A stretch of 23,901 bases of DNA. It comes from Bacillota bacterium (GTDB taxonomy: Bacteria; Bacillota; Clostridia; Peptostreptococcales; Anaerovoracaceae). The translations under genes and the position numbers were made by a program. The stretch's first letter is position 1. Every line of letters begins with the position of its first letter. The notes under the pieces were generated by a model. It was not told where the DNA came from and did not search any database. It worked only from the letters and a program-made list of their open reading frames with translations. Positions 1 to 6,649 of this stretch are shown piece by piece. Where the stretch lies: NCBI GenBank assembly GCA_022706625.1, contig JAKJCD010000012.1:1-23901 (forward strand), written 5' to 3'.

Positions 1-37
1 GAAGTGCTTCAGTGTGTGAATTGAAGGTGGCATCATA

Positions 38-757
38 ATGGAGGATTTGACCGGGATACAAGCTGAGGGAAAGTTCGAGTTACATAATATAGAGTCCTTG
101 ATTGAAGAAAATAGTCAATTTATTTTAAGGTGTGCTTCGGTAGCCTGCAAGCGTTACATTTCTAAAAGTGATGACGAGTGGTCAGTAGCTCTGATCGCAT
201 TTACACAGTCTGTTCAAGATTATCGGGCGGATCTCGGCGATTTTCTTCCTTTTGCCCAACTGGTTATCCGCCGACGTTTAACCGATTACTTCAGAGCACA
301 ATCACGTCACAGTCCCGAAATACCGGCTGATCCGCAGATATTTGAGACAGGTCCTTTGGAAGAGTCCCCTCAGCCGGCATTACAGGATGCCGTCTCAAAG
401 AAACTTATCGGTCACGACCCTGAAGATTTGCGCCTGGAGATAGAGTCAGCAGGCCAGATATTTTCCGGTTATGGGTTTTCCTTTTTTGATCTTGCTTCTT
501 GCTCACCCAAAGCCCTTAAGACAAAAACCGCATGCGCAAAGGCGGTGGCAGATCTGCTTAAGAATCCGCTGCTGCTTTATGAATTGCGCTCTTCGAAGCA
601 GCTTCCTATTAAGCTGTTGGAAAAAAATACGCAGGTACCCCGAAAAATCCTGGATCGTCATCGAAAATATATAATAGCAGCAGCAGAGATACTTTCCGGA
701 GAGTATCCATGCCTCGCAGAGTATATGCGGTTCATCAGAGAGGAGTTGAACAGATGA
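38..757 (+). CDS. sigI: RNA polymerase sigma factor SigI
   Basis: This is probably an alternative sigma-70 family factor of the SigI group, which directs RNA polymerase to heat-shock, cell-wall or polysaccharide-sensing promoters and is held inactive by a membrane anti-sigma factor. The 239-residue product has the region 2-like segment FIxRRLTDYFR (about residues 82-92) and a C-terminal helix-turn-helix-like region (about 190-225). The length fits the family. ATG at 38 follows AAGGTGG. The stop overlaps the next gene as ATGA at 754-757, so the pair is translationally coupled; the next protein is recognisably RsgI, which strongly supports the call. Known of the family: one sigma gene precedes its own rsgI. 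Which regulon this copy controls cannot be read from the sequence. Confidence 0.9.
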   Translation: MEDLTGIQAEGKFELHNIESLIEENSQFILRCASVACKRYISKSDDEWSVALIAFTQSVQDYRADLGDFLPFAQLVIRRRLTDYFRAQSRHSPEIPADPQIFETGPLEESPQPALQDAVSKKLIGHDPEDLRLEIESAGQIFSGYGFSFFDLASCSPKALKTKTACAKAVADLLKNPLLLYELRSSKQLPIKLLEKNTQVPRKILDRHRKYIIAAAEILSGEYPCLAEYMRFIREELNR

Positions 758-1803
758 AAGCGGTTATTGTAGAAATTAAAGGCAGATCTGCCGCTGTTCT
801 GTATGATGATGGCCAAATTGCTGAAGTAAGAAATCAAAACTATACGATTGGGCAGGTGATTGAAATTAAAGAGTTTATCAAAAGAAAAAGACGGTTCATT
901 CCGATAGCTGCCGCAGCTGCGGTTCTAATGCTTATGTTCAGCACCGGTGCTTACGCTTATTACACCCCTTATTCTTATGTGAGCCTGGATGTCAATCCCT
1001 CTATAGAGTATTCCCTCAATCGCTTTGATCGTGTACTCAAGGTAACCGGTGTCAACGACGACGGCAAGGAGATTGTAAAGGAACTTAGTCTTGAGAGATT
1101 GGGCAACAAAAAAATCGATGAGGCGATCGCTTTAACGATAAAGCAAATAGAAGAGGAAGGCTTTTTTGAAGGCAATCTGGAAGGCGGCATTGTGATATCC
1201 ACTTCAGCCAAAGACTTAAAGAGGTCGGAAAGGCTGGCGGCAGATCTTCAAGAAAATGCAGAGAAGGCAGTTGCGAAAGAAAATGTAGAAGTGGAAGCCT
1301 ATGCCGTGGGATTAGAGCGTGTTCTGAAAGCTCACGAACTCGGTGTAACACCGGGCAAGTTGAATCTTGTGGAAAAGCTGAGAGACAGCGCAGAAGATTC
1401 TGATATGGTTGACATGGAAGAATGGCTGGACAAACCGGTCAAGGAGATAATGTACGAAATCAAGATGAATAGGGAAAAGAATAAATTGGATTCTCCTCCC
1501 GATGACCCTTCAGAATCCAAGGCCAAGCCCGAACCCAGAGTCGATGCTGATATGGAAAAGGAGAAGAACGAAGAGAAAAACGTAGAGAAGAACAAAGAGA
1601 AGAACGTAGAGAAGAACGTAGAGAAAAATAAAGAGAAGAACGAAGAAAAGAATAAAGAGAAGAACGAAGAGGATAATAATCAGAAGGGAAAGCCTGAAAA
1701 TCTCAATAAACATGATGACGAAAATCAGGGCGAGGATGAACTGAAAGCACAGAAGGAAAAAGACTCTGACAAAAAAAATCAAACAAGCAAAGGCTCAAAT
1801 TAA
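754..1803 (+). CDS. rsgI: Membrane anti-sigma factor RsgI
   Basis: This protein should bind and inhibit SigI from the membrane. From ATG 754 it has 349 residues: a cytoplasmic RsgI-type N-terminal domain (about 1-45), one membrane segment (about 49-67), an extracellular domain, and a very charged tail. The motif SLDVNPSIE holds Asn81-Pro82, the position of the self-cleavage site reported for RsgI proteins, which primes regulated proteolysis. Residues from about 265 onward are low complexity, with an EKN/EEKN/VEKN repeat and no carbohydrate-binding or enzymatic domain, unlike many clostridial RsgI sensors. An upstream in-frame ATG at 709 lies inside sigI and would place 15 extra residues before the usual N-terminus, so I prefer 754, which has AGAGGAG before it and gives ATGA coupling. 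Confidence 0.9.
   Translation: MKAVIVEIKGRSAAVLYDDGQIAEVRNQNYTIGQVIEIKEFIKRKRRFIPIAAAAAVLMLMFSTGAYAYYTPYSYVSLDVNPSIEYSLNRFDRVLKVTGVNDDGKEIVKELSLERLGNKKIDEAIALTIKQIEEEGFFEGNLEGGIVISTSAKDLKRSERLAADLQENAEKAVAKENVEVEAYAVGLERVLKAHELGVTPGKLNLVEKLRDSAEDSDMVDMEEWLDKPVKEIMYEIKMNREKNKLDSPPDDPSESKAKPEPRVDADMEKEKNEEKNVEKNKEKNVEKNVEKNKEKNEEKNKEKNEEDNNQKGKPENLNKHDDENQGEDELKAQKEKDSDKKNQTSKGSN
1558..1680 (+). repeat. EKN-coding tandem repeat in rsgI
   Basis: Short degenerate repeats of the form GAGAAGAACG(A/T)A encode runs of E-K-N and V-E-K-N or E-E-K-N. They make the extracellular tail of RsgI a highly charged, probably unstructured stalk. Such arrays change length easily by slippage. Confidence 0.8.
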
Positions 1804-1864
1804 TAAAACAGATAGCCAACCCTTATGACTGTTATCAGACATTTGGACCCGGTAAGAAGAAAAG

Positions 1865-1893
1865 CCCTGCAATTGTTATGGTTGCAGGGTTTT
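1865..1893 (+). terminator. Rho-independent terminator after sigI-rsgI
   Basis: CCCTGCAA (1865-1872) pairs perfectly with TTGCAGGG (1882-1889) across a 9-base loop and is followed by TTTT. It lies about 60 bases after the rsgI stop. The rest of 1804-2033 shows no convincing gene. Confidence 0.7.
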
Positions 1894-2033
1894 AGCTACG
1901 GGATGATTTTACGCAATAATCGTTTATGCCTTCTCCGTCAAATCGATTTCGTCGTTAGTAAAATCAGCTTCTTTCAGCAATGCCTGTTAACTTTTTCCTC
2001 CGTTTTTCATAGGCTAAGACGGGGTGATGCTTT

Positions 2034-2198
2034 ATAAACTCTTCAGAATTGACTGCTCTGGTGTCTGCGGTGGCCATATTAATTGCCGACAATATCTCTG
2101 ATAACGATACGCTCGAGCTGCTGGCTGCGTTGCTGACCCAGTTAGGAGATACCCTTGCCACCATTACACTGCAAAGAGCAATGGTGGAAGGAAAATGA
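2034..2198 (+). CDS. DUF6774-like small protein, non-ATG start
   Basis: The frame encodes about 54 residues, including SSELTALVSAVAILIAD and LELLAALLTQLGDTLATI, which I recognise as the pattern of the short DUF6774 family of Clostridia; its function is unknown. The usual start M-N-S-x-E-L would fall exactly on codon 2034-2036, but that codon reads ATA. GGGGTG at 2021-2026 is suitably placed upstream of it. The only other near start is TTG at 2049, which would drop the conserved N-S-S-E. An in-frame TGA at 2025-2027 blocks anything further upstream. Either ATA is used as a rare start, TTG is used, or the gene has lost its start. The frame call is firm; the start is not. Confidence 0.6.
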   Translation: MNSSELTALVSAVAILIADNISDNDTLELLAALLTQLGDTLATITLQRAMVEGK

Positions 2199-2298
2199 GA
2201 ATCAGCAATAACATCGCTGTACATCCGATCCAGCGACAAAACAATCGCGTTCATTGCTCAAACCATTGCTGCCGTGACTATCTATTATTTTTCCTCCA

Positions 2299-2328
2299 TT
2301 GACACATAAGGAAAAACCGTATTATAAT
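2299..2328 (+). promoter_or_regulatory. Promoter of the tRNA-Val/tRNA-Ala cluster
   Basis: TTGACA (2299-2304), an 18-base spacer and TATAAT (2323-2328) form a near-consensus sigma-A promoter about 40 bases before tRNA-Val. Confidence 0.85.
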
Positions 2329-2367
2329 ATCTTTGCATTCGGCTCCCGATGCCGGTGCATATTGTGT

Positions 2368-2445
2368 GGGGGCATAGTCTCAGTTGGTTAGAGCGCATGC
2401 GTCACAAGCATGAGGCCGCAGGTTCGAGTCCCGCTGTCCCCACCA
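2368..2445 (+). tRNA. tRNA-Val (CAC), atypical
   Basis: A cloverleaf can be drawn with acceptor GGGGGCA/TGTCCCC (one G-U pair), anticodon stem CATGC/GCATG, loop GTCACAA giving anticodon CAC, and an encoded CCA. It is unusual: 78 bases because of an extra T in the D-stem (GTCTC instead of GCTC), G at position 32, and an A-C mismatch in the T-stem (GCAGG/CCCGC). It may be functional with low structure quality or be drifting. The strong promoter directly upstream argues that it is transcribed. Confidence 0.8.
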
Positions 2446-2452
2446 TTTTTAT

Positions 2453-2478
2453 CTCCGGCCCGCCCGGAGGCCTTTTTT
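2453..2478 (+). terminator. Terminator between tRNA-Val and tRNA-Ala
   Basis: CTCCGG (2453-2458) and CCGGAG (2464-2469) form a GC-rich stem with a 5-base loop, followed by six T at 2473-2478. Some read-through may feed tRNA-Ala, for which no separate strong promoter is visible. Confidence 0.75.
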
Positions 2479-2493
2479 ATAAAAGTAAATTCC

Positions 2494-2569
2494 GGGGAAT
2501 TAGCTCAGCTGGGAGAGCGCGTGGTTCGCAATCACGAGGTCAGGGGTTCGATCCCCCTATTCTCCACCA
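2494..2569 (+). tRNA. tRNA-Ala (CGC), intact copy
   Basis: This 76-base tRNA has acceptor GGGGAAT/ATTCTCC, D-arm GCTC/GAGC, anticodon loop TTCGCAA giving CGC, T-stem AGGGG/CCCCT, and an encoded ACCA. Bases 2510-2569 (D-loop to 3' end) recur further right in two pieces, at 6385-6416 and 22090-22121. This copy therefore behaves like the left attachment site of an island whose right-hand copy was later split. Confidence 0.95.
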
Positions 2570-2581
2570 TCCGCCAAGCCG

Positions 2582-2615
2582 GAAGCCGTGCGTAATTGCT
2601 GGCTTCTTTCTTTTT
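2582..2615 (+). terminator. Hairpin terminator after tRNA-Ala
   Basis: GAAGCC (2582-2587) and GGCTTC (2601-2606) pair, followed by TTTCTTTTT. It differs from the hairpin that follows the displaced tRNA 3' end at 22142, so this downstream sequence probably came with the inserted DNA. Confidence 0.6.
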
Positions 2616-2626
2616 CCGACAGCTTT

Positions 2627-3088
2627 TCAAGCGGTCTTTTCTTCAAGGTACAGCCGCTGATATTCCGCGAAGCTGATTGACAGTTCGAGCCGTACTTCGT
2701 AGTGCCTGCCGATGTAAACTTTTTTTATTATCTGCCGCAGGATCATCTTTCTCGCCTCAATGCTGCTTCCCTCGTACATATCCGCCCATGTCAGGATGCG
2801 GTTGTACTCGGCGCAGATGTTGTCGAAACCGGCGCCTCTCACCATCTGCAGCGTGTCGATAATGATGAGCGTCGTATCGGGATGCTCGGCAATGAAGCTC
2901 TCGATGCGCTCCTCCAGACCGCCGCCGATTATAAATACGTCGGTGCAAAAGTGAACGCTGGGCGGCGCGTCCTCCATGATTTCAAACAGCCGGTTTTGGA
3001 TACGCAGTCTGCTGTCTTCAAGGCAGAGGTACAGCGTCGTGCCGTCGATGGTGTCGAAGCGGTTTTTAATTTCCTTTGCTTTGTTCAT
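2627..3088 (-). pseudogene. Chimeric remnant: RepA-like ATPase fused to serine-recombinase C-terminus
   Basis: The 153-residue frame is a join of unrelated pieces. After a short N-terminus (MNKAKEIKNRF) comes a segment, LYLCLEDSRLRIQNRLFEI through LIIIDTLQMV, closely like residues about 77-134 of the ATPase at 11748, including its Walker B but lacking the N-terminal Walker A. From about residue 95 the text YNRILTWADMYEGSSIEARKM through YEVRLELSISF is the C-terminal end of a TnpX/TndX-type large serine recombinase. Start 3088 has AAAGGAGT before it on the minus strand, so it could still be translated. It cannot be an active ATPase or recombinase. Best read as the scar of an internal deletion in a decayed mobilizable element related to the one at 9.7-16.1 kb. 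Confidence 0.8.
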
Positions 3089-3229
3089 TTGATACTCCTT
3101 TCTTACGAGATATATGGAGGTTTTCTTTTTGCATCCTCCGTGATAGAATTTTAAAACAGAGGAAATTTTCTCTACATAGTGAAGCAAACTTTACGGATTT
3201 CAGAATTTTCGTTTCGGGAGGTGAAGCAG

Positions 3230-3675
3230 ATGAGCGAAAAAAGAACAGGCCTCCGCCTGACTGAGCAAGGCGAAGACCTGATAAGAAAAAACATTGACCG
3301 ATTATGACGGGACGGTTATCGTCGATGAAGCGGTGTCGCCCCATGACGAGCTTATTCGCTTCATGGACAGAAAAATAAAGGACTATTACAAAAGGCTGAA
3401 AGCGCTTGAGGAACATCCGCTGTTCAAGGAATCCCTCGACATGTCTAAAGCTGACCTGCTTGACCTGATCGATAAGGCATTTGCATTGTCATATGAGCTG
3501 CGCGGCGATTTCCCCGAAGCGTTTTTCTTTACGAGGAGCGCATCGGAGGACACGCTCATTATACCCGACGATGGGAGCGCCAGCTTCCTGCTGAACATCG
3601 GAAAACGGATTTTAAATATTATGAAGGCACCGTATCTCACAAAAGTGCGGATGCGGAACATCTTCTATCTCCTGA
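3230..3675 (+). pseudogene. Frameshifted, truncated gene of unknown function
   Basis: A well-placed ribosome site (GGGAGGTG) precedes ATG 3230, which opens MSEKRTGLRLTEQGEDLIRK and stops at 3307. The coding sense continues in the next frame (TDYDGTVIVDEAVSPHDELI onward) to about KVRMRNIFYLL near 3675. Beyond that, the frame runs into the antisense of the neighbouring lipoprotein-type pseudogene and becomes meaningless. The frame change falls around the A-run at 3286-3291. Its direction corresponds to a +1 change, so the A-AAA-AAC string there does not explain it by normal -1 slippage. I do not recognise the family. Position and orientation mirror the DUF6076-like gene of the intact element, but I see no clear similarity. 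Confidence 0.6.
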
Positions 3676-4004
3676 CTTTGGCTCAGCGGAGGCTGGCGTG
3701 GATTTTGATGCGGCTTGAGGTTTCGTGGCTGCCGGCATCGGTGCTGGTTTTTCTGTTTCTTTTTCTGCCATCATCACTTTCACCTCTGGCTCACTTATTG
3801 CGACAGGCTCCGTTTTGGGAGCAGGAATATCGGCAGAGATAAAAATATGCGGCGTTTCCTCTGACTGAGCCTCAATTTTGGCGGACACGGCGGCTTTTAC
3901 CGGCACGGCGGGTAAATCCCCGCCTCGGCGCTCCGTGGCCACATGGCGGCACACAGTGCGACACAGGCGATAACACCGATTCCGGAGATAATTAGCTTTT
4001 TCAT
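3665..4004 (-). pseudogene. Decayed DUF6550-like exported protein gene
   Basis: From ATG 4004 the frame reads MKKLIISGIGVIACVALC, a signal or anchor segment, then stops early. After a one-base frame change near 3920-3930 (a G-run) the sense resumes with AAVSAKIEAQSEETPHIFIS and an acidic, Pro/Ala-rich stretch. Both parts match the N-terminal half of the intact gene at 9756 (MKKQIIAGIGIIVCVALC, AAVSAKIEARAEEVPSTFIS). The homology ends around 3665, where the gene is cut and abutted to the preceding remnant; the conserved VGIMGG repeats are missing. Its leader also resembles the leaders of the intact copy and of the recombinase. This is a broken second copy. Confidence 0.8.
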
Positions 4005-4085
4005 ATGGATCAACCCCTTTCGCCAACACACATATCATAAGCCGGTGCGAAAGCTACTGAATTACGCAAAAAATAACCCTCAAGA

Positions 4086-4114
4086 TTGAAAAAAGTTATA
4101 ACACATGCTATAAT
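4086..4114 (+). promoter_or_regulatory. Promoter of the XRE/SIR2 locus
   Basis: TTGAAA (4086-4091), a 17-base spacer and TATAAT (4109-4114) form a strong sigma-A promoter. Its -35 contains the TTG that would otherwise be taken as the start of the next gene, so the true start must lie further downstream. Confidence 0.85.
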
Positions 4115-4136
4115 TGTCGGCAAGAGGTGGAAGCAA

Positions 4137-4328
4137 GTGGATTTTCCCGCAAAAGTCAAAATGGTGCGCAAAAAAATGAATATGAGCCAAGAGGATTTGG
4201 CTCGCACCTTGAATGTAAGTTTCGCCACAATCAATCGTTGGGAGAACGGTAAGACCCGTCCCAACAAATTGACGATGCAGGTGTTTATATCTTTTTGTGA
4301 GCAGAACGGCATTTCTATTATGGATTAG
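4137..4328 (+). CDS. XRE-family helix-turn-helix regulator
   Basis: The protein of 63 residues is almost entirely a Cro/CI-type helix-turn-helix domain: VRKKMNMSQEDLARTLNVSF followed by ATINRWENGKTRPN. GTG 4137 is chosen because AGAGGTGG lies just upstream and because the longer TTG start at 4086 is the promoter -35. It probably binds DNA near its own promoter and controls the following SIR2-containing gene, which starts 33 bases after its stop. Such small regulators often accompany defence genes. The target site was not identified. It appears intact, unlike its neighbours. Confidence 0.85.
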   Translation: MDFPAKVKMVRKKMNMSQEDLARTLNVSFATINRWENGKTRPNKLTMQVFISFCEQNGISIMD

Positions 4329-4361
4329 AGAAAAGGCTCAAGCGTGAAGGGAGGAACTACA

Positions 4362-5075
4362 ATGAGTGAAAATATTAAGAGTATCTTAAAAATACGAGAT
4401 GATAATTCCCCTCTTGAGCTTATACAGCAAGACAGAGATGGAGAGTTTACCTTTGCAGACGAAAATCAATCCTCGTCTTGGATTCCTACAGGCAGTAAAA
4501 ATGCAATTAAGAAGTCGGATTTGCGTCAAGGCATAGAACCATGGCTTACTTCATTATTTCAATCTGAGCATTTGTCGCTGTTGACAGGAACAGGGCTTTC
4601 TACAGCGATAGAGGTTATCGCAAAGGGCTCTGCCAATGCCGCTATGTCGGCGCCCACGCTTGACACGGACTATTCCGATGAGATAAATGCATCGGCAAAG
4701 GCTATTGCTGATAAAAACAAGCGCGGAGCAGCCAATATCGAAGATTATATAAGAGTAATCAACGAACTGCTGCGTGGTCTTGAAATCCTCGGGCATAACA
4801 TTTCTGCCGATAAGGACAAAAAGGCCGCTTATGATAAACTGACGGAAAGCCTTAAAAAGACTATTTACAGCTTTGCTGACAGCATAAGCGGCATAGAAAA
4901 TAGCATTGCAATAGCGGGAGAAGAAGAGCGTCACGAGGCATTCGACTATCTTGTTAACTTTCCTATGAGTTTTGCAAGCAGGACAGGCACTCGTGAACGT
5001 CTCAATATTTTTACGACAAATTATGACCGACTAATAGAAGCGGGTTCAGAACTTGCGGGATTGCAATACCTATGA
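4362..5075 (+). pseudogene. SIR2-domain defence protein, truncated
   Basis: GGAGG precedes ATG 4362. The 237 residues carry SIR2-like signatures: LSLLTGTGLS (about 71-80, nucleotide-binding loop) and IFTTNYDRLIE (about 216-226, containing the Asn of the SIR2 active site). SIR2-domain proteins of anti-phage systems degrade NAD+ on infection. In intact SIR2 defence proteins the domain continues well beyond the TTNYD motif; here the frame ends 19 residues after TTNYD and immediately meets a different gene's 3' part in another frame. I infer a deletion joining two genes. NADase activity is unlikely because the rest of the fold is missing. Confidence 0.75.
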
Positions 5076-5481
5076 CCTCCCGATAAACGGAGCTGCGCTT
5101 GACCCAATTGAGGAGGCAGGGCTGAAAGAATTACTGCAGGAAGCAGCGAAATATTACGACGATGGCAATGTGAAAATTGCTGTTGAAAAATTATGGGATG
5201 CCTTTGAGCGGCTGAAGACATACTACTCTCCGGCTTTAGATAAAAAACAGTCGGGAGATAAAATCATTGCTGACATGAGCAATGGAAAAGCTCCTTTTGT
5301 GAATCTTTTTAAAAAGGAATTTCAAGAACTCACGACGATTGGGAATGACTTTAGAATCCGCCACCACGAAACAACAAAGATAAATATTGAAGATGACAGG
5401 CATTATGAATATTTCTATAAACGCTGCTTATCTTTAATTTTGACTGCAAGCCAGTATCTGAATGGACAAGCAGGATTTTAA
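5053..5481 (+). pseudogene. HEPN/Abi C-terminal domain remnant
   Basis: The open frame has no good start or ribosome site. From about 5125 it encodes VEKLWDAFERLKTYYSP, then FRIRHHETTKI and YEYFYKRCLSLILTASQYL. This is the pattern of the abortive-infection C-terminal domain (Abi_C, HEPN-like), in which an R-x-x-x-H type motif is the presumed RNase site. It follows the truncated SIR2 gene with an overlapping frame and is probably the surviving 3' end of another defence gene. It could be expressed only by coupling or re-initiation. Confidence 0.65.
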
Positions 5482-5538
5482 AGCCTTGCGGAGCCATTTA
5501 CAATATTATACAATTATACTTGTCGTGGAGGTGAGCGG

Positions 5539-5781
5539 GTGAGCAAAGATTCATCAAAAAACGAGAATGACTTATTTCAAGAAGTCAGCAGTATGATAGA
5601 ATCTCTTCAGCCTTTAATCAGGCAGAACCTCTCTTTGCTCACCAATCAGGTTGACATCTTAATAAAAGGTCGAGAAAGGGACGACAACCGAATCCAGCGA
5701 CTATTGGATGCTTTACTTGATTATGCCGGGATGTGCGAGGAAGGGCTTGCTCTGTTTAAACGGCTATGTCGCTATTACTAA
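5539..5781 (+). CDS. Small acidic protein, probably 3'-truncated
   Basis: GGAGGTG sits just upstream of GTG 5539. The 80-residue product begins MSKDSSKNENDLFQEVSSMI and ends CEEGLALFKRLCRYY. It resembles short accessory proteins of clostridial integrative elements that end with a LxLYKRLCR(H/Y) segment followed by about 20 more residues. Here those residues are missing because the reading frame runs into the ATPase remnant that starts near 5768. Function is unknown. It may still be made as a slightly shortened protein. Confidence 0.5.
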   Translation: MSKDSSKNENDLFQEVSSMIESLQPLIRQNLSLLTNQVDILIKGRERDDNRIQRLLDALLDYAGMCEEGLALFKRLCRYY

Positions 5782-6325
5782 TGCTCTTGTCCACCGCGAC
5801 TATATGATTCAGGGCAGCGAAATTCACGTCGATATGTACGACGACCGCCTTGAGATAGTTTCCCCAGGTGGTATGCCTGACGGCAAACGAATTCAAGATT
5901 TGAACATTGACGACATTCCTTCAATCCGCAGAAACCCCATCATCTGCGACCTTTTCAGTCGCCTAAAATTTATGGAACGCCGCGGTAGCGGTCTGCGTAA
6001 AATCATTGACCAGTACCCTGAAGACGCTGCACCTTCGTTCCGCTCTACGGAGCAATCATTTGTCGTGATTTTGAAAAATTTGAATTACGACATATTTTCT
6101 ATGCCAAGTGGCATAGAAAATGGCACAGATGATGGCATAGAAAAAAACACCGAGAAAATTTTAAGTGCCATTCTTGCTGACCCGAAAATCACGCAAAAAC
6201 AAATGATGGCGGAAACGGGTTTGTCGCTCAGAACAATCGGGCGCGAATTAAAAACTCTCCGCGATACTGGCGTCATACGGCGTGTTGGCTCTGACAGGGC
6301 AGGTTACTGGGAAATTGTAAAATGA
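5768..6325 (+). pseudogene. RecG-like/AlbA-type ATPase regulator, C-terminal remnant
   Basis: The remaining 185 residues start with ITNALVHRDYMIQGSEIHVDMYDDRLEIVSPGG, the N-box-to-G1 part of the HATPase_c_4 domain found in proteins annotated as RecG-like transcriptional regulators or AlbA_2 ATP-binding proteins. The end is a winged helix-turn-helix (ITQKQMMAETGLSLRTIGRELKTLRDTGVIRR). The N-terminal nucleic-acid-binding domain and the start are gone; the coding region is joined to the 3' part of the gene at 5539 in a different frame. Normal members are roughly 400-500 residues. It is a fragment and probably not functional. Confidence 0.8.
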
Positions 6326-6384
6326 TGGTTTGCGTATCAAGCCATATGACCGCAGGTTTCGACTGGGCAGAAAACTTACTCCTT

Positions 6385-6440
6385 TGGGAGAGCGCGTGGT
6401 TCGCAATCACGAGGTCTCGGGTTGTTGATAAGGTAGTATG
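6385..6440 (+). other. Left end of inner island: tRNA-Ala fragment joined to inverted repeat
   Basis: Bases 6385-6416 are identical to tRNA-Ala 2510-2541 (D-loop to variable loop, ending GGTC). Then the tRNA stops and the sequence continues TCG followed by GGTTGTTGATAAGGTAGTAT. The reverse complement of that 20-mer recurs, with one mismatch, at 22067-22086, immediately before the missing 3' part of the tRNA. This is the expected appearance of attL of an element that inserted into the tRNA variable loop. Confidence 0.8.
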
Positions 6441-6457
6441 GATTTATAAGATATTTT

Positions 6458-6466
6458 TGCTATAAT
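6458..6466 (+). promoter_or_regulatory. Extended -10 promoter for tRNA-Thr
   Basis: TGCTATAAT is an extended -10 element about 36 bases before tRNA-Thr. No good -35 lies at 17 bases. Between it and the tRNA is a GAGGGTGG/CCGCCCTC hairpin (6474-6496) without a T-tract. Confidence 0.55.
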
Positions 6467-6502
6467 AAACAACGAGGGTGGAAATACCGCCCTCGCAAAT
6501 AT

Positions 6503-6577
6503 GCTGGTGTGGCTCAATGGTAGAGCAGCGGTATCGTAAACCGCAGGTTGTCAGTTCGATTCTGACCACCAGCTCCA
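6503..6577 (+). tRNA. tRNA-Thr (CGT)
   Basis: This is a clean 75-base cloverleaf: acceptor GCTGGTG/CACCAGC, D-arm GCTC/GAGC, anticodon stem GCGGT/ACCGC with loop ATCGTAA (anticodon CGT), T-stem GTCAG/CTGAC, and an encoded TCCA. It lies inside the inner island, so it is probably cargo. Its last 38 bases match the tRNA-Thr fragment at 20237-20274 with four differences. Confidence 0.95.
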
Positions 6578-6587
6578 ATGAATTTAA

Positions 6588-6616
6588 AGCCTTAGAATTA
6601 TTGAAATTCTAAGGCT
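6588..6616. terminator. Terminator after tRNA-Thr
   Basis: AGCCTTAGAATT (6588-6599) and AATTCTAAGGCT (6605-6616) form a perfect 12-bp stem with a 5-base loop. The T-tract is weak. It may serve both the tRNA and the convergent gene ending at 6650. Confidence 0.7.
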
Positions 6617-6649
6617 CTTGAATTATTTATGATACATTAACACCGTCAA

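Noticed and set aside
1899..2010. Minus-strand frame ending LLKEADFTNDEIDLTEKA near the left intergenic region
   Set aside because: It looks protein-like, but a stop lies just upstream, no good start is present and only about 18 residues are open. It may be a gene scrap; not enough to annotate.
1964..2254. 96-residue minus-strand frame opposite the DUF6774-like gene
   Set aside because: It is the antisense of the recognisable plus-strand frame and shows no protein family features.
2349..2660. Open frames running through the tRNA genes (2349-2660, 2410-2595, 20179-20418, 21971-22261)
   Set aside because: They cross tRNA sequence and hairpins and have no ribosome sites; they are chance frames.
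3286..3292. A-AAA-AAC heptamer as programmed -1 frameshift site
   Set aside because: The downstream frame is +1 relative to the first, and the -1 frame stops at once. In a region of broken genes a simple indel is more likely.
6344..6375. CCGCAGGTTTCGACT as another tRNA T-arm remnant left of the tRNA-Ala fragment
   Set aside because: It recalls a T-loop, but no stem pairing or acceptor sequence can be completed.
6474..6496. GAGGGTGG/CCGCCCTC hairpin before tRNA-Thr as a terminator
   Set aside because: There is no T-tract, and termination there would separate the tRNA from its only visible promoter. It may be a leader structure.
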